A program made the translations under genes and the position numbers. From the NCBI RefSeq assembly GCF_009733815.1, contig NZ_WNXY01000004.1, positions 186,001-250,000 of the forward strand: DNA of 64,000 nucleotides. The letters are read 5' to 3'. Within the stretch, counting starts at the first letter, position 1. Each line of letters opens with the position of its first letter. The DNA is from Pseudactinotalea suaedae (GTDB lineage: Bacteria; Actinomycetota; Actinomycetes; Actinomycetales; Beutenbergiaceae). The notes under the pieces are model-generated. The model did no database searches and was not told the origin of the DNA. It saw nothing but the letters and a program-made list of their open reading frames with translations. Positions 1 through 8,607 of the stretch are shown here, piece after piece.

Positions 1-1
1 G

Positions 2-229
2 CACTACCGCCGCGACCGGATCGACGATGCTGCCGTTCGCCACGCCGCTTCGCACGTCCTGCAGTCGCGTCCACTCGATGACGGAGATGACCCCAGACGC
101 TGGCTCGCGATCGGCGTCGATCCGGCGGGCCGCCTCCTCGAACTCGTGCTCTTAATCTACGACGACGGCTATGAGTTGATCATCCATGCGATGAAGGCGC
201 GCACCCAGCACCTCGACGACCTCGCTTGA
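2..229 (+). CDS. BrnT-like small toxin-type protein (5' end outside window)
   Basis: The frame is open from base 2 and ends TGA at 227-229, giving the last 75 residues of a protein whose start lies outside the window. Visible motifs are WLAIGVDPAGRLLELV followed by a run of beta-type residues and a closing IIHAMKAR segment. This is the strand pattern of BrnT/RelE-fold small toxins, where a G-x-D-x-x-GR-x-L turn precedes an I-I-x-A-x-x-A helix. No antitoxin gene follows on the same strand; the next gene is convergent. Toxin activity is inference from the family, not shown by the sequence. Confidence 0.55.
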   Translation, partial: HYRRDRIDDAAVRHAASHVLQSRPLDDGDDPRRWLAIGVDPAGRLLELVLLIYDDGYELIIHAMKARTQHLDDLA

Positions 230-297
230 GCCAGCGCCCATCGATCGTCAGTGGTGTCCACAGTTCTGGGATCAACGAGTCGGGCGCCGACATTCGG

Positions 298-1059
298 TCA
301 TGCGATTCGGCGCCCCAGCAGGATGTCGGCCTGGCTCCGCCATCCGGTCGATACCGCCGTAGGCGTCGAGGATGACCTGGTCGCGGGCAGCTGCGACGAC
401 ACTGTTGATCCTCGCGCGGCCGAGCTCGCTCACGCCGTCGAACGGGATCAGCGTGACCCTCATCCCGAACGTCCCCACCTCCTTCCGCACGAGCCCGCCT
501 GCCTCGGCAGCCCGCTCGATGTCGTCGACATAGAGCACGGGCCATGCCTCCCCCGCGCTCGATCGATAGAGGTTCGCCCCGGCATCGCCCGTCAGCGCGT
601 AGTCGAGCCCGGCCGCACCGAACGCGTCCGCAAGTTCGTACGCGCTCGGCCCTGCCTCGAAGCCAACGGAGCCTGGACGGCGGGCGAGTCGGGCGGCGCG
701 TCCGGCACGGAGGAGCAGATCGGCCTCCTTGCCAGGTGCGACTAGCCCGACGTCATCGACCAGACAGATGCACGACCACCGCAGACGCCAGGCTTCGACT
801 CCCGGCGTCACCGGGACAGTAAGCGACGGATCGAGGGCCGACCGCGCTGCGGCGATCGCCTCGGCATCTGACACACCGGTGAAGCCGATCGGCTCCCCAG
901 TACCGTCAGAATCTCCTGGGCCAGATCGAACGACGGACTGACTGCACCCGACTCCATCCGCGTGACCGTCGTCGGCGCGACATCGACCAACGCCGCGACC
1001 TGGCGAGCGCTCAACCCGTTCGCGCGTCGCAGCGTCGAGGCGCGCTCGCCGATGTCCAT
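298..1059 (-). pseudogene. XRE-type helix-turn-helix regulator fused to a C-terminal domain, two frameshifts
   Basis: Residues 1-55 from the ATG at 1059 form a clear HTH_3 domain (ARQVAALVDVAPTTVTRMES). The frame is then lost at the C4 run 895-898, where one more base would continue in frame into EPIGFTGVSDAEA and a long conserved-looking domain. That second frame breaks again near 331-335: removing one base restores AEQADILLGRR and a TGA at 298-300. Restored, it would be a protein of roughly 250 residues with an N-terminal HTH and a C-terminal domain resembling AbiEi/nucleotidyltransferase-type antitoxins. Two compensable single-base changes suggest recent inactivation or sequencing error. 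It converges on the BrnT-like gene, so a toxin-antitoxin pairing is possible but unproven. Confidence 0.65.
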
Positions 1060-1302
1060 GCGATCACGTTAAGTCGGTGTTGCAGATATGCAACGACGCC
1101 TCGATCGGCGACCCTCATGCAACTGTCACACCCCTGTCACGCCGCGATCCGCGGCTGCGATGTCGCAGGTCAGCGCCATTGAGGCGACTATCCCCCATCC
1201 TCCGCCAGCAGTCCTCGAGATCTCGAGAACCCGCGTTTCGGCTAGATCGATCCTGGCGACCATCGAAGCCCTCTCGCGTGCAGCTTGGAGGGCAGGGCGC
1301 GG

Positions 1303-2124
1303 TCAGGTCGTCGCAGGTCGCCCGTGCCGCCAGTAGCCGACGAAGTCCACGTTGCGCTTGGGCACTCCCCACTCCTGCACGAGGTGGCGGCGGGCACCTG
1401 TGGCGAGAGCGGACTCGCCGATGAGGTGCGCGTGGACCACACCCCTGAGCGGAACGGTCGCCTTGACGGCCTCGAGCGCGAGCTGTCCCGGAGGGCCACC
1501 ACCTGCGGACGACTCGTTGCGATGGATCCAGCGCACCTCTAGCCCGAGCGGCGCCCGGATCTCCTGTCGATCACCGGAAGTGGGCACCTCGATGATCGCC
1601 ATCCCCCGGGCATCCTGAGGAAGTGAGGCAATGATGCCGGCCACCGCGGGCAGCGCTGTCTCGTCACCAACGAGCAAGGTCCAGTCGTGCGGGTGGTCCG
1701 GGGTGAAGCCGATGCCTTGATCGAGGAATCCGAGGCGATCACCGGGGCTGGCCGCGAGCGCGAACTGAGCCGCCGGTCCGAGCCTGCCTGCCTCGTCCTC
1801 ATGGATCACGAAGTCGATGTCCACCTCCCCCGTGTCGGGACGGACGTCGCGGCACGTGTACGCCCGGACCCACGGGCGTCGCGCCCTGGGGGTGGCGAGG
1901 TACTGGAGGTACCAACCGACCTCGCCGGTGCGCGTCGGCAGCTGCAACGTGTCCTGTCCGTCGCGCGCGAAGAAGAGCCGGCACCAGTGGTCATGCCCGC
2001 GTGGTGCCAGCTCGTCCATCCCACCGAGCGTCAGCCGCACGAAGCTCGGGCTGATGCGTTCGACGCGGCGTACGTGCGCCATCGTGAACTGGCGATCGGT
2101 CGGAGTGTTCTTCTTTCTCCTCAC
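1303..2124 (-). CDS. Siderophore-interacting protein (FAD/NAD(P)H-dependent ferric-siderophore reductase)
   Basis: About 273 residues, the normal size for the SIP/ViuB family, cytoplasmic flavoproteins that reduce ferric siderophores to release iron. The N-terminal FAD-binding barrel shows RISPSFVRLTLGG and RAYTCRDV; the C-terminal SIP domain shows the nucleotide-binding WTLLVGDETALPA and ends HLVQEWGVPKRNVDFVGYWRHG, a family hallmark. The longest frame starts further upstream (2163 or beyond), but that would place the iron box inside the gene. A GTG at 2124 lies about 7 nt after a TATCCT -10-like element within the box and would be leaderless; ATG 2082 is an alternative. Iron-repressed expression is inferred from the box. 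Confidence 0.9.
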   Translation of the reverse strand: MRRKKNTPTDRQFTMAHVRRVERISPSFVRLTLGGMDELAPRGHDHWCRLFFARDGQDTLQLPTRTGEVGWYLQYLATPRARRPWVRAYTCRDVRPDTGEVDIDFVIHEDEAGRLGPAAQFALAASPGDRLGFLDQGIGFTPDHPHDWTLLVGDETALPAVAGIIASLPQDARGMAIIEVPTSGDRQEIRAPLGLEVRWIHRNESSAGGGPPGQLALEAVKATVPLRGVVHAHLIGESALATGARRHLVQEWGVPKRNVDFVGYWRHGRPATT

Positions 2125-2129
2125 GCGGC

Positions 2130-2148
2130 TAAGGATAGCCTTACCTTG
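2130..2148 (-). promoter_or_regulatory. IdeR/DtxR iron box upstream of the siderophore-interacting gene
   Basis: Read on the minus strand the 19-mer is CAAGGTAAGGCTATCCTTA, which fits the DtxR/IdeR consensus TWAGGTWAGSCTWACCTWA at nearly every position and is almost palindromic. It overlaps a -10-like TATCCT and sits a few bases from the proposed GTG start at 2124. Iron-loaded IdeR bound here would block RNA polymerase, so the gene should be induced by iron limitation. Confidence 0.85.
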
Positions 2149-2206
2149 GTCAGCAGCCGTCATCCGTCCAGCGATCACGGCTCCGCGAACAGGCTCGATG
2201 TCAGCC

Positions 2207-2797
2207 TCAGTCGGTTGCCCGGATGTCCAGCAGGATCCGGGAGGGGTCGTCCAGGGTGAAGACGCGGTACTCCGCACGCTCGGCCAGTCCCAGGTACAGC
2301 GAGGCCGATCCCCCCGATTGCTCGTAGTACCGCACCTCCGCTATGGGGTTGCCGCTCGGGCCCCCGACACTGTGGGCGGCGCCGGTACCCGGCTGCCAGG
2401 TGACGCCGACGACGCTGATGTGCAGCACCTCAGGCCCATCGATGGGCGCGACCTCGTCGGTGCCCTCGATCCTCACCTCGCCGGTCCACTCCGCCCATAG
2501 GCCGAGCTGTCCGGTACGCGTATCCGGCGAGCTGTACTGCACGATCACCCGCTCGAAGCCATCACAGGCTGCCGATTCGAGCGACTCGAAGAGCAAGCCG
2601 CTTTGCCCGTCTCCGTGATGCTGGATCTCTCCCGAGAAGTCCGCCGGCAGGAAGTCGACCTCGCCGTCGGCAACCCTGACGTCACACGGAGCCATCGGTG
2701 CTTCCGCCGATGGCGTCGGCAACGGGTCGGTGCACGAGGTAGCCCCGCACACGAGGAGCACGCACAGCACCATGTCCACGCTGCGCCGTCGCCCCAT
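2207..2797 (-). CDS. AMIN-like domain lipoprotein
   Basis: 196 residues from ATG 2797, chosen because the signal peptide (MGRRR then VLCVLLVCGATSC) begins there; the longer upstream frame has no signal-like sequence. The Cys after GATS makes a weak lipobox, so lipid anchoring is likely but not certain. The mature part shows the AMIN-like pattern: GFERVIVQY early, then LGLAERAEYRVFTL and DPSRILLDI at the end, as in actinobacterial secreted AMIN-like proteins of unknown role at the cell envelope. It lies downstream of the SPFH operon promoter region in divergent orientation and ends close to the 5' end of the siderophore gene. Confidence 0.75.
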   Translation of the reverse strand: MGRRRSVDMVLCVLLVCGATSCTDPLPTPSAEAPMAPCDVRVADGEVDFLPADFSGEIQHHGDGQSGLLFESLESAACDGFERVIVQYSSPDTRTGQLGLWAEWTGEVRIEGTDEVAPIDGPEVLHISVVGVTWQPGTGAAHSVGGPSGNPIAEVRYYEQSGGSASLYLGLAERAEYRVFTLDDPSRILLDIRATD

Positions 2798-2930
2798 CGG
2801 CGAGAGCCTAGCGAGATCCTGAGGGGCGCCAGGAAGGCCTCCGACCGCTCCGCCGAGGTCCATCTCCGGCGAACCCGATCTCAGGGCACACCTGTCCAAT
2901 GCGACCCGTGCCGAAACGCCCGCCCATCCC

Positions 2931-2936
2931 TATACT
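2931..2936 (+). promoter_or_regulatory. Possible -10 element for the SPFH operon
   Basis: TATACT is the best -10-like hexamer in the 221-base divergent gap between the AMIN-like lipoprotein and the SPFH gene. A convincing -35 about 17 bases upstream is not visible. If used, it would give a leader of roughly 75 nt ahead of the GTG at 3019. Confidence 0.35.
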
Positions 2937-3018
2937 CAGGGCGATCGAGGCGGACCAGCGTTGGCCCGCGACCCTGGGCTGAGCCCAGCACACATCGGCT
3001 AGAAGCAAGGGGCAAGAC

Positions 3019-4242
3019 GTGGGACTCATCCAGGCGATCACCGGAGCCATCGGCGGCACGCTCGCAGACCAGTGGAAGGACTTTTACACCGTCCCGCAGG
3101 GTCTGAGCCCGACGGCGGCGGTCTTCACCGCTGTGCCGCAGGGCACCAACGCCGGCCGCGGCTCGAACACGCGCGGGTCCGACGGCGTGATCACCAACGG
3201 CAGCAAGATCCTCGTTCCCGAGGGCTACGGCCTGATCCTCATGCAGGACGGCGCGATCACGGGCTTCGCGGCTGAGCCGGGCGGGTACGAGTGGAACTCC
3301 GAGGCGCAGGACTCGCAGTCGATCTTCGCCGGCAACGGGATCGTCAGCCCGCTGATCACCACGTCCTTCGAGCGCTTCAAGTTCGGCGGCCGGCCCAGCA
3401 CCCAGCAGCGCGCCTACTTCGTGACGCTCAAGGAGCTGCCCAACAACCGCTTCGGCACACAGTCGGAGATCTACTGGGACGACGCCTACATGAACGCCCA
3501 GGTTGGTGCGATCACCCGCGGCACCTACACGCTGAAGATCAGCGACCCGATCCTGTTCGTCAAGAACTACCTGCCGGCCAAGTACCTCGAGCCGGGTCAG
3601 GTCTTCGACTTCACCGACATCGACAACGACGCCGCCTCCCAGCTCTTCAACGAGGTCGTCGGCTCGCTCGCACCCGCGTTCTCGATGTACACGAACGACC
3701 CGAGCAAGGGCAACCGGATCACCAAGATCCAGCAGGACTCGATCGGGTTCGCGCAGAGCCTCTCGGCCGCCGTCGAGCAGAACTATGGCTGGAGCACCGG
3801 GCGCGGCCTGACCATCGTGAGCACCGCGATCATCTCGATCGAGTACGACGAGACGACCCGCGAGCTGCTGCGCAACGTCCAGCGTGCGGATGCCCTCTCC
3901 GGCGCCCGCGGCAACTCCAACCTGCAGGCCTCGGTGGCTGCAGGCTTCGAGTCCGCCGGCGAGAACGGCGGCGGCGCAGGCCTGGTCGGGATGGGGCTGG
4001 CAGCTGGCACGACCGGCATCGGAGGTCTGCAGCAGCCGGTTCCCGGCGTCGGTGGTGGCGGCGCCGGCTACGGGCAGCAGGTGCCCGCTCAGCAGCAGCC
4101 CTACGGTCAGGCACCGCAGGCGCCCGTGCAGGACGCCGAGGACTCCATGGCCAAGCTCGCCAAGTTCAAGGAGATGCTGGACGCCGGCCTGATCACCGAG
4201 GACGACTACAACGCCGCGAAGGCCAAGGCGCTCGGCCTGTAG
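3019..4242 (+). CDS. SPFH-domain protein with C-terminal SHOCT domain (YdjI-like)
   Basis: 407 residues starting at GTG 3019 behind an AAGGGGC ribosome-binding site. Residues about 60-310 form the SPFH/virion-core-like domain (LVPEGYGLILMQDG, then FKFGGRP, then YTLKISDPILFVKNYLP, then GLTIVSTAIISIEYDE). A Gly/Gln/Pro-rich linker (about 320-370) leads to a SHOCT motif at the end (KLAKFKEMLDAGLITEDDY). No N-terminal membrane segment is evident, so it probably docks on the membrane through partners. It heads a tight operon with a double zinc-ribbon membrane protein and a small membrane protein. In Bacillus the equivalent YdjI, with YdjG and YdjH, works with PspA in membrane stress; that assignment here is by analogy. 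Confidence 0.85.
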   Translation: MGLIQAITGAIGGTLADQWKDFYTVPQGLSPTAAVFTAVPQGTNAGRGSNTRGSDGVITNGSKILVPEGYGLILMQDGAITGFAAEPGGYEWNSEAQDSQSIFAGNGIVSPLITTSFERFKFGGRPSTQQRAYFVTLKELPNNRFGTQSEIYWDDAYMNAQVGAITRGTYTLKISDPILFVKNYLPAKYLEPGQVFDFTDIDNDAASQLFNEVVGSLAPAFSMYTNDPSKGNRITKIQQDSIGFAQSLSAAVEQNYGWSTGRGLTIVSTAIISIEYDETTRELLRNVQRADALSGARGNSNLQASVAAGFESAGENGGGAGLVGMGLAAGTTGIGGLQQPVPGVGGGGAGYGQQVPAQQQPYGQAPQAPVQDAEDSMAKLAKFKEMLDAGLITEDDYNAAKAKALGL

Positions 4243-4257
4243 AGCGGCCTCCCACCG

Positions 4258-5451
4258 ATGACGTCAATCCCGCCGTCGCAGCCCCAGGACCAGCCCGAGG
4301 TCGTCAACACCCAGAACGCGGATCTGGGCGACGGCGTCAACCGCTGCCCGCGCTGCGGCTCCACCGACATCCAGCTGCGCGCCTCCACCGGCATGCTCAT
4401 CTGCCTGTTCTGCCGGCACGAGTGGAGCGAGCAGCGGGCCGAGGGTCAGCTGTTCGACGACGGCGACCTCACCCAGCTGCAGGGCACCACGCTCGGCTCG
4501 GGCGCGGCGGACATCGCGGCCGACGCGAACGCCGTCGTGACCTTGAAGTGCCAAGGATGCGGCGCTGAGGTCGTGGTCAACACCGCGGCAGCCATGTCGT
4601 CACGCTGCCACTGGTGCCGACACGTGCTGACGATCAACAACCAGATCGCCAACGGTGCGGTCCCCGACGCCGTGCTGCCCTTCTCGCTGTCCCATCAGGA
4701 CGCCGTCGCCCGGATCACCGAGTTCGCGAGCAAGCGCAGGACCTTCGCCAACCGTCAGTTCCTCAAGGAGTTCACGCCCGAGAACGTCGTCGGCGTGTAC
4801 ATGCCGTACATGATCGTCGACGGCAACGTCAGCGGTGACGTGTTCGGCCACGGCGAGATCGAGACCCGCCGCTACACGCGCGGCAGCGACGAGAACCGCA
4901 AGACCTACTACGACGCCGACGTCTACCAGATCCATCGCCACGTGGACTTCACGGTCGACGACCTCACGATCGAGTCCTCGGCCGAGCGCGCGATGATGGA
5001 CGCCTCCGTCAACACGAACAACATCATCAACACGATCCTGCCGTTCGACACCAAGAACGCTGTCCGGTGGAACGCGAACTACCTCAACGGGTTCTCCTCC
5101 GAGAAGCGTGACCAGGACGTGGAGCACCTCCGCCCCGCCTTGGAGCACCAGCTGCTCTCGATCGCGCGATCCCAGGCGGCGCCGTCGGTCTCGCGCTACG
5201 ACCGAGGCGTGCGGTGGGAGGCCGAGAAGGTCGACGTGCACGGGACCCGATGGGTCTCCATGTACCTGCCGGTGTGGCTGTACTCCTACTTCCAGGAGGA
5301 GAAGAACATGGTCCACTACATCGCGGTGAACGGTCGGACCGGGGAGACGATGGGGAGCATCCCGGTGGCGCAGGGCAGGCTGCTGGCCGTGTCGGCCGCC
5401 GTCGGTGTCGCCGTCGAGGCCGCCGCGATCGTCATCCTGGTGGTGAGCTGA
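4258..5451 (+). CDS. TFIIB-type double zinc-ribbon membrane protein (YdjG-like)
   Basis: 397 residues. The first zinc ribbon uses Cys30-x2-Cys33 and Cys49-x2-Cys52, the second Cys98-x2-Cys101 and Cys117-x2-Cys120. A beta-rich middle region follows (VVGVYMPYMIVDGNVSGDV and later VSMYLPVWLYSYFQ) and the protein ends in one hydrophobic segment (about 373-396, LLAVSAAVGVAVEAAAIVI) suited to membrane insertion. It begins 15 bases after the SPFH stop, and its TGA overlaps the ATG of the next gene. Homologues are often mislabelled as primosomal protein N-prime because of the zinc ribbon; nothing here supports a helicase. Confidence 0.85.
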   Translation: MTSIPPSQPQDQPEVVNTQNADLGDGVNRCPRCGSTDIQLRASTGMLICLFCRHEWSEQRAEGQLFDDGDLTQLQGTTLGSGAADIAADANAVVTLKCQGCGAEVVVNTAAAMSSRCHWCRHVLTINNQIANGAVPDAVLPFSLSHQDAVARITEFASKRRTFANRQFLKEFTPENVVGVYMPYMIVDGNVSGDVFGHGEIETRRYTRGSDENRKTYYDADVYQIHRHVDFTVDDLTIESSAERAMMDASVNTNNIINTILPFDTKNAVRWNANYLNGFSSEKRDQDVEHLRPALEHQLLSIARSQAAPSVSRYDRGVRWEAEKVDVHGTRWVSMYLPVWLYSYFQEEKNMVHYIAVNGRTGETMGSIPVAQGRLLAVSAAVGVAVEAAAIVILVVS

Positions 5452-5756
5452 TGGGCATCGGCGCCGAGGTCCTGGCCACAGGTCTGCCGATCCTCGCGTC
5501 CGGCGGCTCCGGCGACGGCAGCCCTGCCGGCATCCTGCTCGCCGGCCCGATCGCGGCGATCGCCGTCTACGGGCTGCTGTTCCGCTACTACCGCAACACC
5601 GACAAGTCACACTCGTTCGAGACCGAGACGCGCATCCAGGCGGCTCCGATCACCGGTGGCGACCAGAAGGTCAACGAGATCCGGGGTACCCAGCAGAGCC
5701 AGATCGAGGGCAACAACGTCGGCAGTCACCGGCAGCGGGTGCGCCGGGCGCCCTGA
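5451..5756 (+). CDS. Small single-pass membrane protein of the SPFH/zinc-ribbon operon
   Basis: 101 residues, ATG 5451 overlapping the preceding stop (TGATG), so translation is probably coupled. An N-terminal hydrophobic stretch (about 25-48, ILLAGPIAAIAVYGLLF) is followed by a charged, polar cytoplasm-type tail ending RQRVRRAP. I recognise no catalytic motif. Its position as third gene suggests it is the membrane partner of the SPFH and zinc-ribbon proteins, comparable to YdjH in position only. Confidence 0.8.
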   Translation: MGIGAEVLATGLPILASGGSGDGSPAGILLAGPIAAIAVYGLLFRYYRNTDKSHSFETETRIQAAPITGGDQKVNEIRGTQQSQIEGNNVGSHRQRVRRAP

Positions 5757-5793
5757 CCCGACAGGGATGCGGCACGCACGCCCGGCGTCGTCC

Positions 5794-7305
5794 TCAGTCG
5801 ACTGATCGGTCCGCTCGCGCGGGCCGACGACGCCCGCGCAGCAGCATCACGAACACCGCGGCGACGGCGGCGATCACCACACCGTTGACCCCGACGACGG
5901 CGGCCCATCCCGACCCGAAGCCGCTCACCGCGACCTCGGGGTCGAGACCGCTGACGTCACCGGTCGCGAGGCGATCGGCCGTCTCGCCGCCGCCGACGGC
6001 GCGACCGATCGCGACGGCCAGCCCACCTCCGAAGACGCCGAGCACGATCGACGTGACACCCGTGCGCACCGTGTTGAGCAGACCGGACATCATGCCGACG
6101 TGCTCGCTGCCGGCCCTGCTCATCAGCTGGGCGTCGCACAGGCCCGTCAGCGTGCCGGAGGCCACCCCGAGCAGTGCAGTCGGGACGAGGATCGCCCAGG
6201 CGGCAGGGTTCGTGGCGAGCGCCGCCAGCGCGAAGAGACCCGTGCTCATCAGACCGAGTGCGAGCGCCACGGCGCGGGCGGGCGACCCACCGCGCGTGAC
6301 CCAGCGCGAGGCGAGCATCGGCGTCACGAAGATCGGAACGGTGAACGCCAGCATCCAGGTGCCGGCCGGACCGGCCTCGACGCCGCGCACCGTGAGCAGA
6401 TAGGTCGGCAGGTACACGGTGAAGCCCGCGAGCCCGACCGGGCCCATCACGCTCGCGAGCAGCCACCCCGCGACCTCCCGGTTCTTCACCAGGGCCAGGT
6501 CGAGCAACGGCTCCGCCACCCGCAGGCAGCGCACCACGAACGCCGCGAGCACCAAGCACGCCACCACCAGCTCGCCCACGACGACGACGGTGAACCCGGA
6601 GGCGGTGCCGGTCGAGATCCCCAGCAGCAGCAGGCTGAGCCCGATCGTGAGCAGCACGGCACCGGCGACGTCGAGGCGGCGCGGCTGCGCTGCCCGGCTC
6701 TCCTCGATGAGATAGGTGCTCACGACCATGAGGACCGAGACCGCGGCGAGCACCACGAAGGTGCCGCGCCAGCCCGCCTGCGCCACGATCCACCCCGCGG
6801 CGGTCGGCCCGAAGGCCATGCCGATGCCTCCTGCGGTGCCGCACAGCGCGAACGCACGCACGCGGTCCACGCCGTCGAAGGAGCTCGCGAGCACGGCAGC
6901 GCCGCACGCCATCAGACCGGCCGAGCCGACACCGGACAGGATCCGGGCGGCGTCGAGCGAGACGATGTCCTGCGCGAGCGCAGCGCCGACCATGCCCGCG
7001 GTGTAGAGGATCGAGGAGATCCGCAGCACCAGCCGCCGCCCGTACCGGTCCCCGAGCGCGCCAGCCACCAGGACCAGGCACGTCGCGGCGAGCAGGTAGC
7101 CGGTGACGAACCACTGCATCCCGGCGGGACCGGCGCGCAGCTCGGTGGCGATCGTCGGGAGCGCGATCGCGGTGCCCGACGTCGTCAGCGTGCCCACCAC
7201 GTACCCGGCCAGCACGCACACCAGCGCCGCCCACTGCCGTGGTGTCCAAGGGCGGGCCTCGGCCAATGGGGCGCGACGACGGTGCAGCGAGTAGGTCACG
7301 GGCAC
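5794..7305 (-). CDS. MFS multidrug transporter, DHA2 (EmrB/QacA) type
   Basis: 503 residues with many hydrophobic segments, consistent with 14 membrane helices. Loop 2-3 carries the MFS motif GALGDRYGRRLVL (residues about 82-94), and antiporter motif C-like glycines occur in GGIGMAFGPTAAGWIV. It should act as a proton-driven drug or metabolite exporter in the cytoplasmic membrane; the substrate cannot be told. The gene is monocistronic, divergent from the membrane gene at 7376, and no dedicated regulator is adjacent. Confidence 0.9.
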   Translation of the reverse strand: MPVTYSLHRRRAPLAEARPWTPRQWAALVCVLAGYVVGTLTTSGTAIALPTIATELRAGPAGMQWFVTGYLLAATCLVLVAGALGDRYGRRLVLRISSILYTAGMVGAALAQDIVSLDAARILSGVGSAGLMACGAAVLASSFDGVDRVRAFALCGTAGGIGMAFGPTAAGWIVAQAGWRGTFVVLAAVSVLMVVSTYLIEESRAAQPRRLDVAGAVLLTIGLSLLLLGISTGTASGFTVVVVGELVVACLVLAAFVVRCLRVAEPLLDLALVKNREVAGWLLASVMGPVGLAGFTVYLPTYLLTVRGVEAGPAGTWMLAFTVPIFVTPMLASRWVTRGGSPARAVALALGLMSTGLFALAALATNPAAWAILVPTALLGVASGTLTGLCDAQLMSRAGSEHVGMMSGLLNTVRTGVTSIVLGVFGGGLAVAIGRAVGGGETADRLATGDVSGLDPEVAVSGFGSGWAAVVGVNGVVIAAVAAVFVMLLRGRRRPARADRSVD

Positions 7306-7375
7306 TCAGGATACGGCCGGAATCGAATCGTTACGACACCGCCGTCGCGCGTGGCCTCGCGGCTAGCATGCGGCC

Positions 7376-8140
7376 ATGGTCAGATCGACCGCCGTCCAGC
7401 GACCTGCCGGCCGCCGGGGCCCCGCCGTGGTCGGCTTGGCCGGTGCCCTCATGTCCGCGATCGGCGACGTGCTCATCCTCGGCCGCCCCAGTTCCGGCCG
7501 AGACTTCGACCAGGCCGCCGGCATGGTTCCGTCGCACATCGATCCCGACAACGCGTGGCGGTCTTTGTGGAACGGCGCCCGCCTCCCCGTGCGTCGCATC
7601 CATGCCGGGACGCTCACCGGCAACGTCGGTATCGGCCTGCTGCAGTGGCTGGCGATGCGGGGCATCAGTCGAACGCTCCCCGCCGGGCGCGAGCGCCAGG
7701 TCGCGGAGGCGTCGGCCACCGCGTTCGCCGTGGCCGGCGTCCTCACCCACCAGTGCTGTGCCACGGTGATCCTGGCCTACAAGAAGGCGATGGAAGAGCC
7801 TCTCGGGTCCGACGACGAGGCCCGCCGTGCGCCACGCTCTGCGACTCCGCTGCTGGCGATCAGCACCGCTGCCACGCTCGGCGCGCTCGCCGCCTACAGC
7901 GCCAGCCTGACGGTGGCTGCGCTGCGTCGGCGCGACTCAGCCGGCGCATGGCAGGCGGTCGTGACGCCCCTTCCGTCGGTGATGGCCACGTTGCTGAGCT
8001 TCGGCGCTCTTCCAGCTCCGGTCGGTGGATACGCGCGTCCAGCGTCCATCAGCATCGGCCTGATGGCGTACTTCGCGATCACCGCCGCGTCGGACCAGCG
8101 CGACAGCCATCGACGTGCGGCTGGATCGATGGTCCATTGA
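7376..8140 (+). CDS. Conserved membrane protein of unknown function
   Basis: 254 residues. A hydrophobic segment near residues 18-36 contains GDVLILGRPSSG, followed by a soluble stretch (FDQAAGMVPSHIDPDNAW). Further hydrophobic segments lie at about 70-90, 115-135, 155-180, 195-215 and 222-240, so five to six passes are likely. The overall look recalls DUF6796-type membrane proteins, but I cannot confirm the family. Its TGA overlaps the most upstream TTG of the following GrpB-like frame. Confidence 0.7.
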   Translation: MVRSTAVQRPAGRRGPAVVGLAGALMSAIGDVLILGRPSSGRDFDQAAGMVPSHIDPDNAWRSLWNGARLPVRRIHAGTLTGNVGIGLLQWLAMRGISRTLPAGRERQVAEASATAFAVAGVLTHQCCATVILAYKKAMEEPLGSDDEARRAPRSATPLLAISTAATLGALAAYSASLTVAALRRRDSAGAWQAVVTPLPSVMATLLSFGALPAPVGGYARPASISIGLMAYFAITAASDQRDSHRRAAGSMVH

Positions 8141-8142
8141 CG

Positions 8143-8601
8143 TTGCGACCCGCTACCGAGCTCATCGACGAGGGACGCCGTATTCGCGCGCGGGAGCAGC
8201 AGCGCCTCGAGCCGCTGCTTCCCGGGGTCGAGCTCCGCTTGACCGGTGGGAGCTCACTGCCAGGAGCGATCACCGGCGGTGATATCGATCTGCACTGCCG
8301 CGTCACAGGCGACTTCGACCACGCCGTCAGCGTGCTCACCGACCTCTACGTGCCGGTGAAGGCGGAGATCTGGGGACCGACGCTGGCGACGTTCGAGGTT
8401 CCGGACGAGCTCCCCGTCGGTCTCGCAGCCACCCCGGTCGGCTCAGAGCACGACAGGTTCTTCCTGTCCAGCTGGGCGCAGCTGGCCGCCGAACCGGGCC
8501 TGCTCGAGGAGTACAACGCCCTCAAGCGGACGTACCACGGCACGGACGTCTACGAGGAGAAGAAGGCGGAGTTCTTCGGCCGGTTGGGCGGCTACTCCTG
8601 A
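8143..8601 (+). CDS. GrpB/UPF0157-type nucleotidyltransferase-fold protein
   Basis: 152 residues if the TTG at 8143 is used; TTG 8137, overlapping the previous stop, is the alternative and no strong ribosome-binding site decides. The hallmark GSSLPG followed by GDIDLHCRV is the GS...DxD motif of the nucleotidyltransferase fold found in GrpB proteins, and the C-terminal RFFLSSWAQLAAEPGLLEEYNALKR helix region also fits. The biochemical role of the family is not established. Coupled to the preceding membrane gene. Confidence 0.75.
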   Translation: MRPATELIDEGRRIRAREQQRLEPLLPGVELRLTGGSSLPGAITGGDIDLHCRVTGDFDHAVSVLTDLYVPVKAEIWGPTLATFEVPDELPVGLAATPVGSEHDRFFLSSWAQLAAEPGLLEEYNALKRTYHGTDVYEEKKAEFFGRLGGYS

Positions 8602-8607
8602 CAGGCA

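Noticed and set aside
2-1059. Functional toxin-antitoxin pair
   Set aside because: The two genes are convergent rather than an operon, one is truncated by the window and the other is frameshifted, so pairing is not demonstrated.
6100-8601. 833-residue open frame on the plus strand
   Set aside because: It is antisense to the MFS gene and rich in H, R and E typical of GC-rich shadow frames; only its last part (GrpB-like) is a real gene.
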